Of a stretch of DNA of 64,000 nucleotides, positions 35,058 through 48,499 are shown in pieces. The notes beneath the pieces were generated by a model. That model saw only the letters and a list, made by a program, of their open reading frames with translations, ran no database searches and was not told the origin of the DNA. The translations under genes and the position numbers were made by a program. The first letter of the stretch is position 1. Each line of letters opens with the position of its first letter. Source of the stretch: Jackrogersella multiformis (Eukaryota; Ascomycota; Sordariomycetes; Xylariales; Hypoxylaceae). The stretch is from the NCBI GenBank assembly GCA_902806575.1, contig CADCXD010000001.1, forward strand, positions 4,898,001 through 4,962,000, read 5' to 3'.

Positions 35058-37789
35058 TCAAACCCGTCGTCTTTTTCCTTTTACCCTTCTCTTCCCTTCC
35101 CTTCTCTTGTATCTGTTTGGAGTGCTACAATATAATTGCATCATTGAACATGGTACAAGAGATTCTAGCATTATACCTTCGTCGAAGCTTTGGGCTGAGG
35201 CGTCACGAGTTACGGATGGATTTGCATATTGACTCTTCGCCAGCATACGTGCTGGGGTCTTCATCATTGCGGGCGAAGGGGTGTTTCAGGCCGGATAGTT
35301 TTGGGCAAAGCATTCCCCTCGGTTGGCCTGGCAGGACGAATGATGGATGGTGTTTTTCGAGACGGGCGGGGCGTTACGGAACTAGGACAGGGCGGCATTT
35401 TTCGGCCTACTCAGACTGATGTTGACCTTTTTCCCCTTCCCCTTTTTACACATACCCCCGGCGACGGCGGTGACGACCGGCGGGAACTAGTTTATGATGA
35501 TTCCCTTGCGTTTGCGTTCAAGTGCGCTGTAATGGAATCCTTGTACATATGTGTGCCGGGCCTGAGATATGAATATTTCGAAAGATCGAAGACCAAAGAA
35601 GACCTTGAGAGTCGACGGGATCTGGATCTGTTGTAGTAGTAATACGAGCCTGAGCGGCAACCATCTTTCCCTTTGTTAAATTACATGTGTCTTCCTGTGG
35701 AATTCTATAAGGTTTTGAACCTGTTTGCTGTACGTATGACTCGAGTGATGTATGTACAAGAGTATTAGAGACATCCATAGATGTGAGTGTGCTTGCCGAT
35801 CACCTAGCTGTCGCAGCGCCTGTAATGTGTATTAGGGTGGGACTCGTTCTAGCTCACACGGGAAATAGATAGGTCCCCTATAATAATAAATTAGTATAAT
35901 ATTCAGATGTAAATACTAGACATTGTTCTCTCGTCCCATTATAAGCCGCTGGGGGCTAGCAGTAGAACGTCAAAATGTTCTACATACGAGAATATTGGTC
36001 CAGGGAGAACTCCCTATATCGCATTACGCAATACCATGGTAAAGATGTATCTACAGACACCGTGACAGGAGTAAGGTGCCTACATCTATCATGGAGTAAG
36101 ATGAAGAGCGTGCTCCGCCCTTGTCGTAGCACGTATAGGCAATTGAAGAGACGGGTAGGGATAAATGTAGATGAGACATATGGATGAAGGGTGATCTAGA
36201 GTAGTATGATAGTTGGCTACCTACCACCTGAGTATTTCTCCCTACGTGCCATGCTGAATCAGGGGGTATATCAACTACGTGAGGTACACTTCTTACACCA
36301 AGTTGTGGAAGGCTGGGGTGAACTAGGGATAAAGAAGGGCTGTCGGGTAGTGATTACACCGACTACATCAGTGATTGGGGATACTTATTTCATACGCCTA
36401 CCTAGGTACTTACCTGGGTAGGTAGGTGCACATCCATTCCACTATGATATGTACCAGTCCTTGGTCTTTCATTCCATCAAAATAGCCGTCATGTGGTGAC
36501 ACTATAACTGATTCTCCTTATCTACGCCTCGAGATGAAGTTGTTTCATAAATGCTACAAGTGTGTGCCGTTTCACAACCTCAAGCTATCGACTCTCACTA
36601 TGCTGTGCTTCTAGAAGCGTCAAAGATAGATTAGATTCAGCTGGCCGACCTTTGAACAATTAGGGTTAAGTACCTAGGTACCTTGATGAGGTTCTAAGAC
36701 CTGGGCCTAGCATGATGCTACTCTAGATCCTATCGGAACATTTGCCGTACATTGACTTCCTCGAGCATCCGAAGGGTACTTAGGGTCTCCCTTCCACCTT
36801 CTACGTGTGGATTTGAATATACCTAACTCAACTGTTTTAAGTAGATAGAAGCACACGACAGAAAATAGTCCGGTGATATTTATAACACCTCAAAGTTGCT
36901 CCCTACGACTGGTAACGATCACATACCAAGTCCTAATTTATACCCCCCTCGTCGTATAACCACACATGTGACGGCCATGTGCAAAGGCTGGCTAGGACTC
37001 TCGTAGGCACGTGTCTTCAAACATGGCCGACTCGTGCTCGATGCATTTAGCACCTAGCAGAAGCAGCTTGCCATGTTCCAGAAGCTCGTTACGCATGTTG
37101 GTTGCTAAAGCTCATCGATGATACTTCCCTAATTGGGTTGGGATAAGGCTGGCCATTACTGTAGATTCTTGATATTACTACAATAGGAATATCCGTATTT
37201 GGCAGTCGAAGTGCTTCTTCGTTCGTCATAGTTGCATCTAAGCTAAACCCGGAGTGGATCTTCTAATGCCTGCACCGTAAGCTGACAGTTATAGTAGGTG
37301 CTAGTATCGGATCTACGAGCGGACGTTTCCTGTCGAGCCGCAATGGTAGAATAACTTTACAAATAAACGGCAATCGTATTTCTCGCGTATCGAGGCGGAC
37401 CATAATCGCTCTATCGAGGCTACCTAAGATAGTAACAACTTGTTTTAAGGTAGAAGCCGAGAGTTTAATATCGACCATCTAAGACTTTAGTTGCTGAGTT
37501 GTCAGACAACAGACTCACGATGATTGGATCATGCTAATCTGGATAAGACTAGACCGATCGCCTATAATATTCAAATAGCTTACCTTACCTAGCCAATAAC
37601 GATTTTCGGAACGGGGTTGCGCTCCGACCTTAAGTCTGCTACGTATTCGATGCCGGCTTATCTTTGATATCACCGGAGAGTCAAAGCTGAACGATGATAT
37701 TCGGAAGATGATCCTACAAGCCATGTGCTTAACACACCGGGAGATGGGGAAGACACTATAATCAATTCGCTTACCCGAAACTCACCGGA

Positions 37790-37827
37790 GCTTGCTGCCT
37801 ACCCCGTAGCTTGCTGCCTACTCCGTA
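37790..37827. repeat. 19-bp tandem duplication
   Basis: GCTTGCTGCCTACCCCGTA is followed directly by the same sequence with one C-to-T change (CCCC to CTCC). No associated gene. Confidence 0.85.
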
Positions 37828-38464
37828 TGAATAGGTGGCGAATAAGAATGTATCACTCGGCAGTTCCTCTTACGCATATACTTTTCTACGGCGGATTGTT
37901 TAATAAGACCACCCAACCAGCAAGCTAGCTAGCTAGCTGAGCGGCCGACTTCGTCCGCTCGGGGCAGTCAGGCAGTGTGCTTGCTGACATGGGTGGACGA
38001 AGACCAGATCCTTCAGGAGTATCTTTAAGTCTTAAACCAAGATCCAACGGATATTCCCCATGCGGTAAGCAGACCATACTGTAATGAGGCACAACCGGTC
38101 TTACCTTACCAAGCAAGAACATGAAGATTACATAGTACCTAGGTAGGTAGGAAGATTAAGAGGATTAGGACCTGTGATAAGATATGGGATTGTGATTGAG
38201 GCGTGGCATATCATGCTGGCGACCGGGCTTTATGCAGGCTTACGCATACAGCAATATTTGGTTGTTCCGAATCTCGCCGGACATCATGTTGGGGACTTGC
38301 GCCGTCGCGGTGGAGAAGGAAAATTCTTGATTTTGCCATTAGACGATATTAGAGGATATGAGAGTGGGCAATATAGGAAAATAGCTCAATACAATGGTTC
38401 CTTGGCTTAATAATTGAGAAGTGCCGGTTCGATGCGACTGGGTAATAGTAGATAAATAGATCGA

Positions 38465-38610
38465 TCTACCTAGTTGTAGTTGTAGTTGTAGTTGTATCTT
38501 CCAAGATTAGATGTCCGGTATTAATTATACAGTACTTAGGCATGTACCTAGGTACCTATTTATTGAATCGGACGGGATAAAAATAAGAAATAAGAAATAA
38601 GAAATAAAGG
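38465..38610. repeat. two short microsatellites
   Basis: A TTGTAG hexamer array (about four copies near 38474-38497) and an AATAAGA heptamer array (about four copies near 38580-38606) lie about 80 bp apart, with a TACCTAGGTACCTA palindrome copy between them at about 38546. Confidence 0.75.
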
Positions 38611-41476
38611 ATCGTGTTACCCGGTACCTCCGAACTTGGCAGTTCGGTACTAAACCCACTTAAGCAACTAATCCGATAATTCGCTAACTCGCTAACTCGA
38701 TAATTGACCAATTCAGGAACTGTGCCTAATTCAACCCGATTGACTGGTCTAGGTTTGCTATAAGAAGGAGTGGTCCTTTTTTCTTCTAGTGGCAAAGCTT
38801 ACCCCAACAATTGAGTTTACTTCGATATCCCATGTAGGACGTTGTAAACCTAATAGCTAAAGTACCTACTTAGGCAGTCAGGTAGGAGGCAGCCAGGTAG
38901 GTAACCCAAACAGCTAAAGTTGTAGACTCGTATAAAAGCAACCAAGAGTCCATCGGCCAAGTGAAAGTTGGAAGTCATGTAGAAGATACATTTGGTAGGA
39001 TAGCTAGAATAATTACAGAGTTCGAAACATGACTGTGAGGCACTTCCTCGGTCAATACAACACGGGAAAGTAAGCGTATTCCACCATGATTACCAAAATG
39101 ATTAAAATGACGAAGTTGCTGATAATCTCGGAGGGTGATGCACAGTAAGCTAGGGGTGCAGCTTGATACCTATTGCGAGAAGGTGTGGCGGCCCGTCAAC
39201 GGCCGAAGGGCAAATGGAAATGGAAATGAAACTAAAGAGAGAGAGAAAAACCGATAGACAAGAACGGCAAAGAAAAAGAAAAAGGAAAAAGAAAAGAGAT
39301 GGATAAAACTCCCACCCAATCTCATCCCGTTCTCCGATTCTAATCTTGCCGAATCGGGGAACATTTGTTGGGGGTCGGGTAATAAGTGGAGATTATCCAC
39401 CGTACCTAAACAGCATCAATGAGAGTTGAGATCTTACTGTACAATGAGTGGTTGCATATCTGATGTTTACCTTAACGGCTACTTTTGATATTCATTAAGA
39501 GGTAGTAGATAAGGTCAAAGGCAACCTATGAAAAAAGGTCAAGTTGAAATCGAGATAAGAAAGTCAAAGAGATTTAGGACGGGTTAAGAGAGCTAATAAA
39601 TAACATTTTATAGAAATCGAAATTCGATCTAGATATGCTATAACGGTATCTAAGACGCCGATAAAGTAAATAATAAGTCCGAAGGTGGTCTTCGATACCT
39701 CTAGCTACCACGGGCCTGGCAAAGCAAAGCTGCACTAGTGCAGTAGATCAGACATTAATGCTCGGGCTTGATCGAGAAGAGTCCCCCTTTCTCTGTCGAT
39801 TAAACTTAGTGTGTTTATTACTTATTTCGAGTTTGTGGAATACTCGACCTCGATGGTTGCGATAAACTCATGATAGAAGGAAGAGCTTTTAGTTTGACTT
39901 TGAAAACAAGTCTTTACTAGGTACTCCTTAGACATTCACGATACCTAGGTAGATACTCTTGATTCTCGCAATGCATACCTATTTGTGGATAGGTAGGTAT
40001 TCACAATACCAGCAAGACTTACATGCCAATAGGAATACCTAGGTAGACAAGATAGACAGGATAGGTAAGTAATAGTTACACCGGACTTAAGGGAAGACAA
40101 AACAATTTGAAATGTTCCGCCATCGATCCAATGTACCCACCTATGTATCCTCAATTTGTACCTAGTCTAAAATCTTATTTATCATGTGGGGGAGCTACGA
40201 GTCTGTACTTACTATGATGGTACCCGTTTATATGTGATTGTTGCGGATTTCAGTCCGGAGTATACGACTTAAGATCATTATGATTTGTACCTGTACCCAC
40301 CCACACGCGCGGTCGTAGCAGCCCTGGACTCACTGGAGTAGACCCGACCCGAGACGGTACATGTAGACCCTAACCTTGGAGAGCGCTATGGATGTCCCCA
40401 ACACCCTGGGAATTTTCGTGATTGGGTAAATTCTTCACTTAGGCGTCGATCACCACCGTGCAATTAGTCTATTTTAGTTCACTTTTATTTTACCATATCA
40501 GCCTCGTTGGCCCCAAGCTGGAAACGCCTACCAGTTTTTTAGTGTCCGATCCTCTTTTTTCCCCCTTCCTAGGTAGGACATACAATTGATACATTACGGC
40601 ATCTCATCCGTCCAAAAAAGCTGGATGTCCGCCCATCTTCTTTGATATTTTCTCTGCCTTCGACGCAATTGTGTCCTTTGCTTTCGAGTTGCTGTCGTCG
40701 ATGCTGCACCCCCTCCTCTCCCACTTTTCCACTCTTTCAACTCCATCGATGAATGGTCATTTTCGAGGGTTAATCTGACTTGTCTGTTTGTTACCTACCT
40801 ATCTAGACTAAGTACACTGGCAGAACTGGTAAGTTCGGAACTCTTTTATATGCATATGCATACGTATATGTACCTAGTTTAGGCATATTTACGCGCAAGT
40901 TCCTTGCTCCTGCCGCTGTACCCGTTTCGATCGACGGGAAAGTGCAAGGGGAGCCCAGCTCAACAACGATAGCTGTTTTGTTCGATTGTGGGATTAAACT
41001 GGAACTCAGCAAATTCCTCCTCAAATGACTGAACTTCTTGCATCTTCGATCTTCCTGATCTTCCTGATCTTCTAGCTGACTTCATACTTTTTTGGCTTTA
41101 AACCAGATCTTCGATACTTAGAGACCATCCCTTAGGTTTCCATACGTACCATCCCACCTTTTCGCTGCCTCATACAATAAAAACCGGGAGGTCAGCTCGA
41201 ATTACTTAACTTCCGCTTACTCTCAACTCTGCACTCCTTCGCTTCGAGTCAGCCTATAACATTCTTAATTCGGAAACTCCGGCCAACCGAGTTCTTCCGT
41301 TTTTTCTCAACCTTCAAACAAACACAATTGCGAGTCTCTGGCGCTTTCTAGGAGCTCGACACGGGCATCCGTCGTACTTTGATGATCCCTTAGCCATATT
41401 GTTCCGATTCACCACCCCGACTCCCTCAATCTACCCCGCCGAGGTATCCTGCCTCTCTACCTCCACGACCGACACA

Positions 41477-44400
41477 ATGACTCCTTTAATAAATGGTACT
41501 GCCACTGGTGGCAATCGGACAGTACCCGTCACCAATGGCAAGCCCACTTATACCGAGACGCACAAAGTGCCTGAGCACTTCATCGGTGGCAACCGACTGG
41601 AAAATGCTCCTGCGTCGAAAGTAAAGGACTTTGTTATTAAGCACGAGGGACACACCGTGATCTCAAACGTAAGGTTCCAGAGCGTTTGGCATTTTATGTG
41701 GTGAACGGAATTGCTGATCTCTGTAGATTTTAATCGCCAACAACGGAATTGCCGCCGTCAAGGAGATCCGATCAGTACGGAAATGGGCGTACGAGACGTT
41801 TGGCGACGAGAGAGCTATTCAGTTCACGGTGATGGCAACGCCGGAAGATCTTGCAGCTAATGCGGACTACATCAGAATGGCCGACCATTACGTGGAAGTT
41901 CCTGGTGGCACAAATAACCACAATTATGCCAACGTAGAGCTGATTGTGGATGTTGCTGAGCGCATGAATGTCCACGCTGTTTGGGCTGGATGGTGAGTTT
42001 TGAAAATAAGCCCCAAAGCAGTGTATTTAACGAGTTTCGATTCTAACGGCTATTTCTAGGGGTCACGCCTCAGAAAACCCTAAGCTTCCAGAGTCTCTGG
42101 CGGCGTCACCCAAAAAGATCATCTTTATCGGCCCTCCAGGATCTGCTATGCGCTCTCTTGGTGACAAGATCTCATCTACTATCGTTGCACAACACGCTCA
42201 AGTGCCTTGTATTCCCTGGTCAGGAACTGGCGTCGATAAAGTCGTGGTGGACGACAATGGTATCGTCACAGTCGCAGACGAAGTCTATATGAAAGGGTGC
42301 GTCGGCTCCTGGGAAGAGGGACTGGAGAAGGCCAGGGAAATTGGCTTCCCCGTCATGATTAAGGCTTCCGAAGGTGGTGGTGGCAAGGGTATTCGAAAGG
42401 CCATGTCCGAGGAGGGGTTCGAACAGCTATACCAGGCCGCTGCAGGCGAAATTCCCGGCTCGCCAATTTTCATCATGAAATTGGCCGGCAATGCTCGACA
42501 TTTGGAGGTGCAACTGCTAGCTGACCAATACGGCAACAACATTTCACTTTTTGGCAGAGATTGTTCCGTACAGCGAAGACACCAAAAGATTATCGAAGAG
42601 GCTCCTGTTACGATCGCCAAGTCGCCTACGTTCAAGGGTATGGAGGATGCTGCCGTACGACTTGGCCGTCTAGTGGGTTACGTCTCCGCTGGTACGGTTG
42701 AATACCTTTACTCGCATGATGATGACAAGTTCTACTTCTTGGAGTTAAACCCCCGTCTCCAGGTAGAACATCCCACCACGGAAATGGTCAGTGGTGTCAA
42801 CTTGCCAGTTGCTCAACTACAAGTAGCTATGGGTATTCCTCTCCATCGAATCAGTGACATTCGGCTGCTCTATGGCGTTGACCCTAAGCTGTCTACCGAG
42901 ATCGACTTTGAATTCAAGGACCCAGGGAGTGAGAAAACCCAGCGACGACCACAACCCCGTGGCCACTGCACGGCCTGCAGAATTACATCTGAAGATCCCG
43001 GCGAGGGTTTCAAGCCTTCCAATGGTGTGATGCACGACCTAAACTTCAGGAGTAGCGCCAACGTCTGGGGTTATTTCTCCGTCAGTACTGCCTCGAGTAT
43101 TCACAGTTTCTCCGACAGTCAGTTCGGCCATATCTTCGCTTACGGAGAGAACCGAGCTGCTTCAAGGAAGAACATGGTTGTTGCCTTAAAAGAGCTGAGC
43201 ATTCGTGGTGACTTCAGGACGACTGTGGAGTATCTTATTAAGCTTCTCGAGACGGAAGCGTTCGAAGACAACACCATCACAACTGGTTGGCTTGATGAGC
43301 TTATTTCCAACAAGCTAACTGCTGAACGCCCTGATCCCACGCTCGCTATCGTCTGTGGAGCTACTACCAAGGCCCACATTGCTAGCGAGGCTGTCATAGC
43401 CGAGTACCGTTCTGGCCTTGAGAGGGGCCAGGTGCCCTCCAAGGATATTCTCAAGACGGTCTTTCCGATTGATTTCATTTACGAGGGCCACCGTTACAAA
43501 TTTACCGCCACCCGTGCAGCTGTCGACAGCTACCATCTCTTCATCAACGGTTCCAAGTGCTCCGTCGGTGTTCGCGCTCTTAGCGATGGTGGTCTGCTCA
43601 TTCTTCTGGATGGCCGAAGTCACAGCGTCTACTGGAAGGAGGAGATCGGTGCCACTCGTATCTCTGTTGATAGCAAAACTTGCTTGCTAGAGCAGGAGAA
43701 CGACCCTACCCAGCTACGGTCGCCTAGTCCCGGTAAACTGGTAAAGTACAACGTGGAAAACGGTGAACATGTCAAGGCCGGCCAAACGTTTGCCGAGGTC
43801 GAAGTCATGAAGATGTTTATGCCTCTATTGGCCCAGGAAGATGGTATCGTACAGTTGATTAAGCAGCCTGGCGTGACCATCGAGGCTGGTGACATCCTTG
43901 GTATCCTTGCTCTCGACGATCCTTCGCGTGTCAAGCAAGCGCAGCCTTTCCTTGGACAACTCCCTGAAATCGGACCGCCTCAGGTGACGGGTAGCAAGCC
44001 TGCACAGAGATTCGCTCTGACATATAACACCCTCAAGAACATCCTCTCGGGATACGACAACTCTGTGATCATGCAACAGACGCTGAAAGAGATGATCGAG
44101 GTGCTGAGGAGCCCAGAGCTCCCATACAGCGAATGGGCGACTCACCACGCTGCCCTGCACTCAAGGATGCCGCATAAACTTGATGCACAATTGACTCAAA
44201 TGGTTGATCGGGCCAAGGCTCGTGTGACGGATTTCCCTGCTAAGACAGTTTCAAGAACACTTTCTAAATTTCTGGATGACAACGTTTCACCTAGTGACGC
44301 CGACACTCTACGAGCAACTATCGCACCTCTAGTTCAAGTTCTCGATAACTATGCCGAGGGCCAGAAGGTGTATGAGCTCAACGTCGTCGCAGGGTTATTT

Positions 44401-47400
44401 CAGATGTACGTTGATATCGAGGCGCGCTTCTCCGGACGTCGTAGCCAGGATGAGGAAGTCATCCTAAAGCTCCGCGAGGAGAACAGGGAAGACCCTCTGA
44501 AGGTCATACAGGTGGTCTTGTCCCACAGCCGCGTCGGCTCCAAGAACCACTTGATCCAGGCACTTCTTGAAGAGTATCGTCCGAATAAGCCCAACGTTGG
44601 CAATATCGCGAAGTACCTAAGACCAGTCCTTCGAAAACTAACGGAGCTCGAGTCGCGTCAGACAGCTAAGGTCTCTCTGAAAGCTCGAGAAATCCTAATA
44701 CAATGCGCATTGCCATCTCTTGAAGAGCGGACTGCCCAGATGGAGCATATCCTGCGTTCTTCTGTGGTTGAAAACAAGTATGGCGAGACTGGCTGGGAAC
44801 ACAGAGAACCTAACCTTGATGTCATTAAGGAGGTTGTCGATTCGAAGTACACTCTTTTCGACGTGTTAGCATCGTTCTTTGCCCACGAAGACCCCTGGGT
44901 TAACGCTGCCGCCCTCGAGGTGTACGTCCGCCGAGCCTACCGTGCGTACAACTTTAAGAAACTGGAGTACCATGACGACGAAACGGACTCGGTTCCCCTA
45001 TTCCTATCCTGGGACTTCTCCTTCCGTAAAGTCGGACAAACCGAATTCTCGGTTCCCCTCGCGTCGGCGAACCCTTCAGTTCCCGGCACTCCTACTACAG
45101 AAACTGGCTCCTTCAACCGTATCAGCTCTGTTAGTGACATGTCCTATCTGAATCGCCGAACCGAGGAGGAGCCTACTCGCAAGGGTGTTGTTGTTCCTTG
45201 CAGATATCTAGATGATGCCGATGAAATGCTCCAGAAGGCTCTGGAAGTGTTGCCGACTAAGAAACGCGCTGTGCTTATACCCGATCTCACTGGCAAGCGC
45301 AAGTCGTTTGCACAGAAGCCTATGGATGAAGAGTTGACTAACGTCATCAATGTTGCCGTTCGCGATGTCGAATCTTGTGATGATGATGACATTTTGGCCC
45401 GCATTCATTCTATAATTGACTCCCTTAAGAACGATTTTGTCAATCACCGGGTTCGTCGTGTCACATTTGTTTGTGGTCACAATGATGGTTCCTACCCAGG
45501 CTACTACACATTCCGCGCACCCGAATTCAATGAAGATAATAGCATTCGTCACGTTGAGCCCGCCTTGGCCTTCCAGCTAGAGCTCGCCCGCCTCGCTAAA
45601 TTCAAGCTCTCCCCTGTCTTCACGGAGAACAAGAACTTTCACGTTTACGAAGGTATCGGCAAGGGCGTCGAGACTGACAAGCGATACTTCACTCGTGCTG
45701 TCATTCGGCCAGGTCGCCTTCGGGATGACATCCCGACTACAGAATACCTCGTCTCCGAGACTGACCGGGTTATCAACGACATCTTCGATGCTCTTGAGAT
45801 TATTGGGAACAACAACTCGGACTTGAACCACATGTTCTTAAATTTTACGCCAGTTTTCCAAGTAAAGCCAGAAGAAGTCGAGCAGTCGCTCCAGGGCTTC
45901 CTGGACAGATTCGGTCCTCGTGGCTGGCGCCTTCGTGTATCTCAAGTCGAAATCCGCATTATCTGTACCGATTCGTCTACGGGAATGCCTTATCCTCTTC
46001 GAGTTATTATCACCAACACCTCCGGATACGTCATCCAAGTCGAAATCTATGCGGAGAGGAAGTCAGAGAAGGGCGAAATGGTCTTCTATTCTATCGGTGG
46101 CACCACTAAGATTGGGTCGATGCACCTACTGCCTGTCTGCACACCATACCCTACCAAGAACTGGCTCCAACCCAAGCGTTACAGGGCGCATTTGATGGGC
46201 ACCCAGTATGTGTACGATTTCCCCGAACTCTTCCGACAGGCGGTTGAAAACACCTGGGCGAAGACTACTGTAACCTTACCATCCTTGGCTGTCAAGAAGC
46301 CTGCTCAGGGCGAGTGCATTGACTACAGTGAACTTGTTCTCGATGACCGCGATAGGTTGATAGAGGTTTCTCGTGAACCCGGCACCAACACATGTGGCAT
46401 GGTCGGATGGGTCATCAATGCTCGCACCCCCGAGTATCCGGAGGGACGAAAGTTCGTCGTCGTCGCTAACGATATTACGTACAAGATCGGGTCGTTTGGT
46501 CCCAAAGAGGACCATTTCTTCAACAAGTGTACGGAACTGGCTCGTAGCTTAGGTATTCCTCGTATATACCTATCGGCTAACTCTGGTGCACGACTTGGTC
46601 TGGCCGACGAGTTAATGCCACATTTCAAGGTGGCCTGGAACGATCCAGAGAAGCAGGAGTCGGGCTTCAAATACCTCTACTTGGATACTGATGCTAAGAA
46701 GCGCTTTGAGGACGGTACTAGACGAGACGTCATCACCGAGGAGATTACCGAAAATGGGCAGACGCGCCACAAGATTGTCGCTATCGTTGGTGCCGAGGAC
46801 GGCCTTGGTGTTGAATGCTTGAGAGGCTCTGGCCTCATCGCCGGCGCCACGAGCCGGGCCTATAATGACATCTTCACAGTCACGCTCATCACTTGTAGAT
46901 CTATTGGTAAGTCTGACACTTGTCGCGTGTTTTCCGAATCAGTTATTAACTTTCTTAATAGGTATTGGTGCTTACCTCGTCCGTCTTGGCCAACGTGCCG
47001 TTCAGATCGAAGGCCAACCTATTATTCTCACCGGTGCTCAGGCTCTCAACAACTTGCTTGGCCGGGAAGTGTACACCTCTAATCTGCAGCTTGGTGGTAC
47101 CCAGATCATGTACCGCAACGGTGTATCGCACTTGACTGCCAACGATGACTTCGCCGGTGTCTCCAAGATCGTCGATTGGCTCTCGTTCGTTCCTGCCAGC
47201 CGCAATCTTCCTGTGCCTATAACACCGAGCCTTGACCCCTGGGATCGAGAAGTCATTTATACCCCGCCGAATAAGCAACCGCACGATGTCAGATGGCTCA
47301 TTGCTGGTAAGCAAGACGAAGATAGCTTCCAGCCCGGTCTCTTCGACAAGAACTCCTTCGTTGAGACGCTAGGTGGTTGGGCCCGTACTGTTGTCGTTGG

Positions 47401-48499
47401 CCGTGCTCGTCTTGGTGGTATCCCCATGGGTGTCATTGCCGTCGAGTCCCGAACCGTGGAAAACGTGACCCCTGCAGACCCTGCAAACCCCGACTCCGTC
47501 GAACAGGTTACTAACGAAGCCGGTGGTGTTTGGTACCCCAACTCCGCGTTCAAGACTGCGCAGGCCATCAACGACTTCAACTACGGTGAGCAGCTTCCTC
47601 TGATGATCCTTGCCAACTGGCGAGGTTTCTCCGGTGGCCAGCGCGACATGTACAACGAAGTTCTGAAATACGGCTCGTACATCGTCGATGCCCTTGTCAA
47701 ATTTGAGCAGCCTATCTTCGTGTACATTCCTCCTTATGGCGAGCTCCGTGGTGGCTCCTGGGTGGTAGTTGACCCGACTATCAACCCCGTTGCCATGGAG
47801 ATGTACGCGGACGTCGAAGCTCGTGCTGGTGTCTTAGAGCCAGAGGGCATCATCGGCATCAAGTACAAGAGAGAGAAGCAACTAGAGACTATGACTCGTC
47901 TGGACCCTACTTATGCCGCGCTCAAGAAGCAGGCTGCTATCGGTAGCCTCTCCAAGGAAGAGCAGTCGGAGGTTAAAGAGAGAATGGTGGAGCGTGAGAG
48001 ACAACTGCTACCGATCTATGCTCAGGTCAGCCTGCAGTTCGCTGACTTGCACGACCGTGCTGGCCGCATGAAGGCCAAGGGCACCATTCGCGAAGCCCTC
48101 GAATGGAAGAATACCCGTCGCTTCTTCTACTGGCGTGCCCGCAGGCGTCTCAACGAAGAGCACATCCTCAAGCGCATGGCTGCTGCCTCGGCTTCCACTA
48201 AAGTGACTGACTCGAACAGCGCGGAGGCCATGGAGAATCGCCACCACCACCTTCGCTTACTTGCTGCTTGGTCTGGCATCACCGACTTCGACCGAAATGA
48301 CCGGGATGTAGTGACTTGGTACGAAGAAAATGCGAAAACGATTGAGACCAAGGTGGAACAAATCAAGTCGGACGCTGTCTCACGCGAGATGGCCGATCTT
48401 GTAAGGGCTAACAAGGCCTCTGCCCTCAAGGGCCTAAAGGATATGCTGCACATGATGCCGGTTGGTGAACGCGAAGAGATTATGAAGTACCTTAAGTAA
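41477..48499 (+). CDS. ACC1: acetyl-CoA carboxylase, multidomain eukaryotic form
   Basis: Four exons (41477-41668, 41727-41992, 42060-46906, 46962-48499) encode 2280 aa, the usual length for fungal enzymes. Introns are 58, 67 and 55 nt. The N-terminal biotin carboxylase starts at ILIANNGIAAVKEIRSVRKW and carries the ATP-grasp loop EGGGGKGIRKA. The biotinyl site is Lys737 in EVMKMFMP. A central regulatory region follows, with a Snf1/AMPK-type site at Ser1176 (FNRISSVSDM; Arg at -3, Phe at -5, Met at +4). The carboxyltransferase domain includes NTCGMVGWVINARTPEYPEG and SANSGARLGLADEL. It makes malonyl-CoA from acetyl-CoA, bicarbonate and ATP in the cytosol, the committed step of fatty-acid synthesis. 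The chosen ATG gives MTPLINGTATGG directly before the conserved start region. The upstream leader is long, pyrimidine-rich, and contains further ATGs. Confidence 0.98.

Larger units (their letters stand above)
35058..41476. other. 6.4-kb stretch without recognised gene
   Basis: It begins with the probable 3' untranslated region of the NudE gene and ends with a pyrimidine-rich leader of acetyl-CoA carboxylase (about 40600-41476). Between them are short frames with no recognisable domain, TACCTAGGTA copies (36400, 36670, 38133, 38546, 39940, 40036), and a 19-bp direct duplication (37790-37827). There are also TTGTAG and AATAAGA repeats (38465-38610) and a purine-rich tract (39235-39300). Minus-strand frames at 37263-37478 and 37515-37724 could be decayed element sequence but I could not identify them. 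Confidence 0.45.

Noticed and set aside
35117..35636. 100- and 135-codon frames after the NudE gene
   Set aside because: Likely 3' untranslated sequence; the frames overlap each other and have no recognisable domain.
46895..46970. Apparent break of the ACC1 reading frame
   Set aside because: A clean 55-nt GT-AG intron (46907-46961) joins RSIG to IGAYLVRLGQ.
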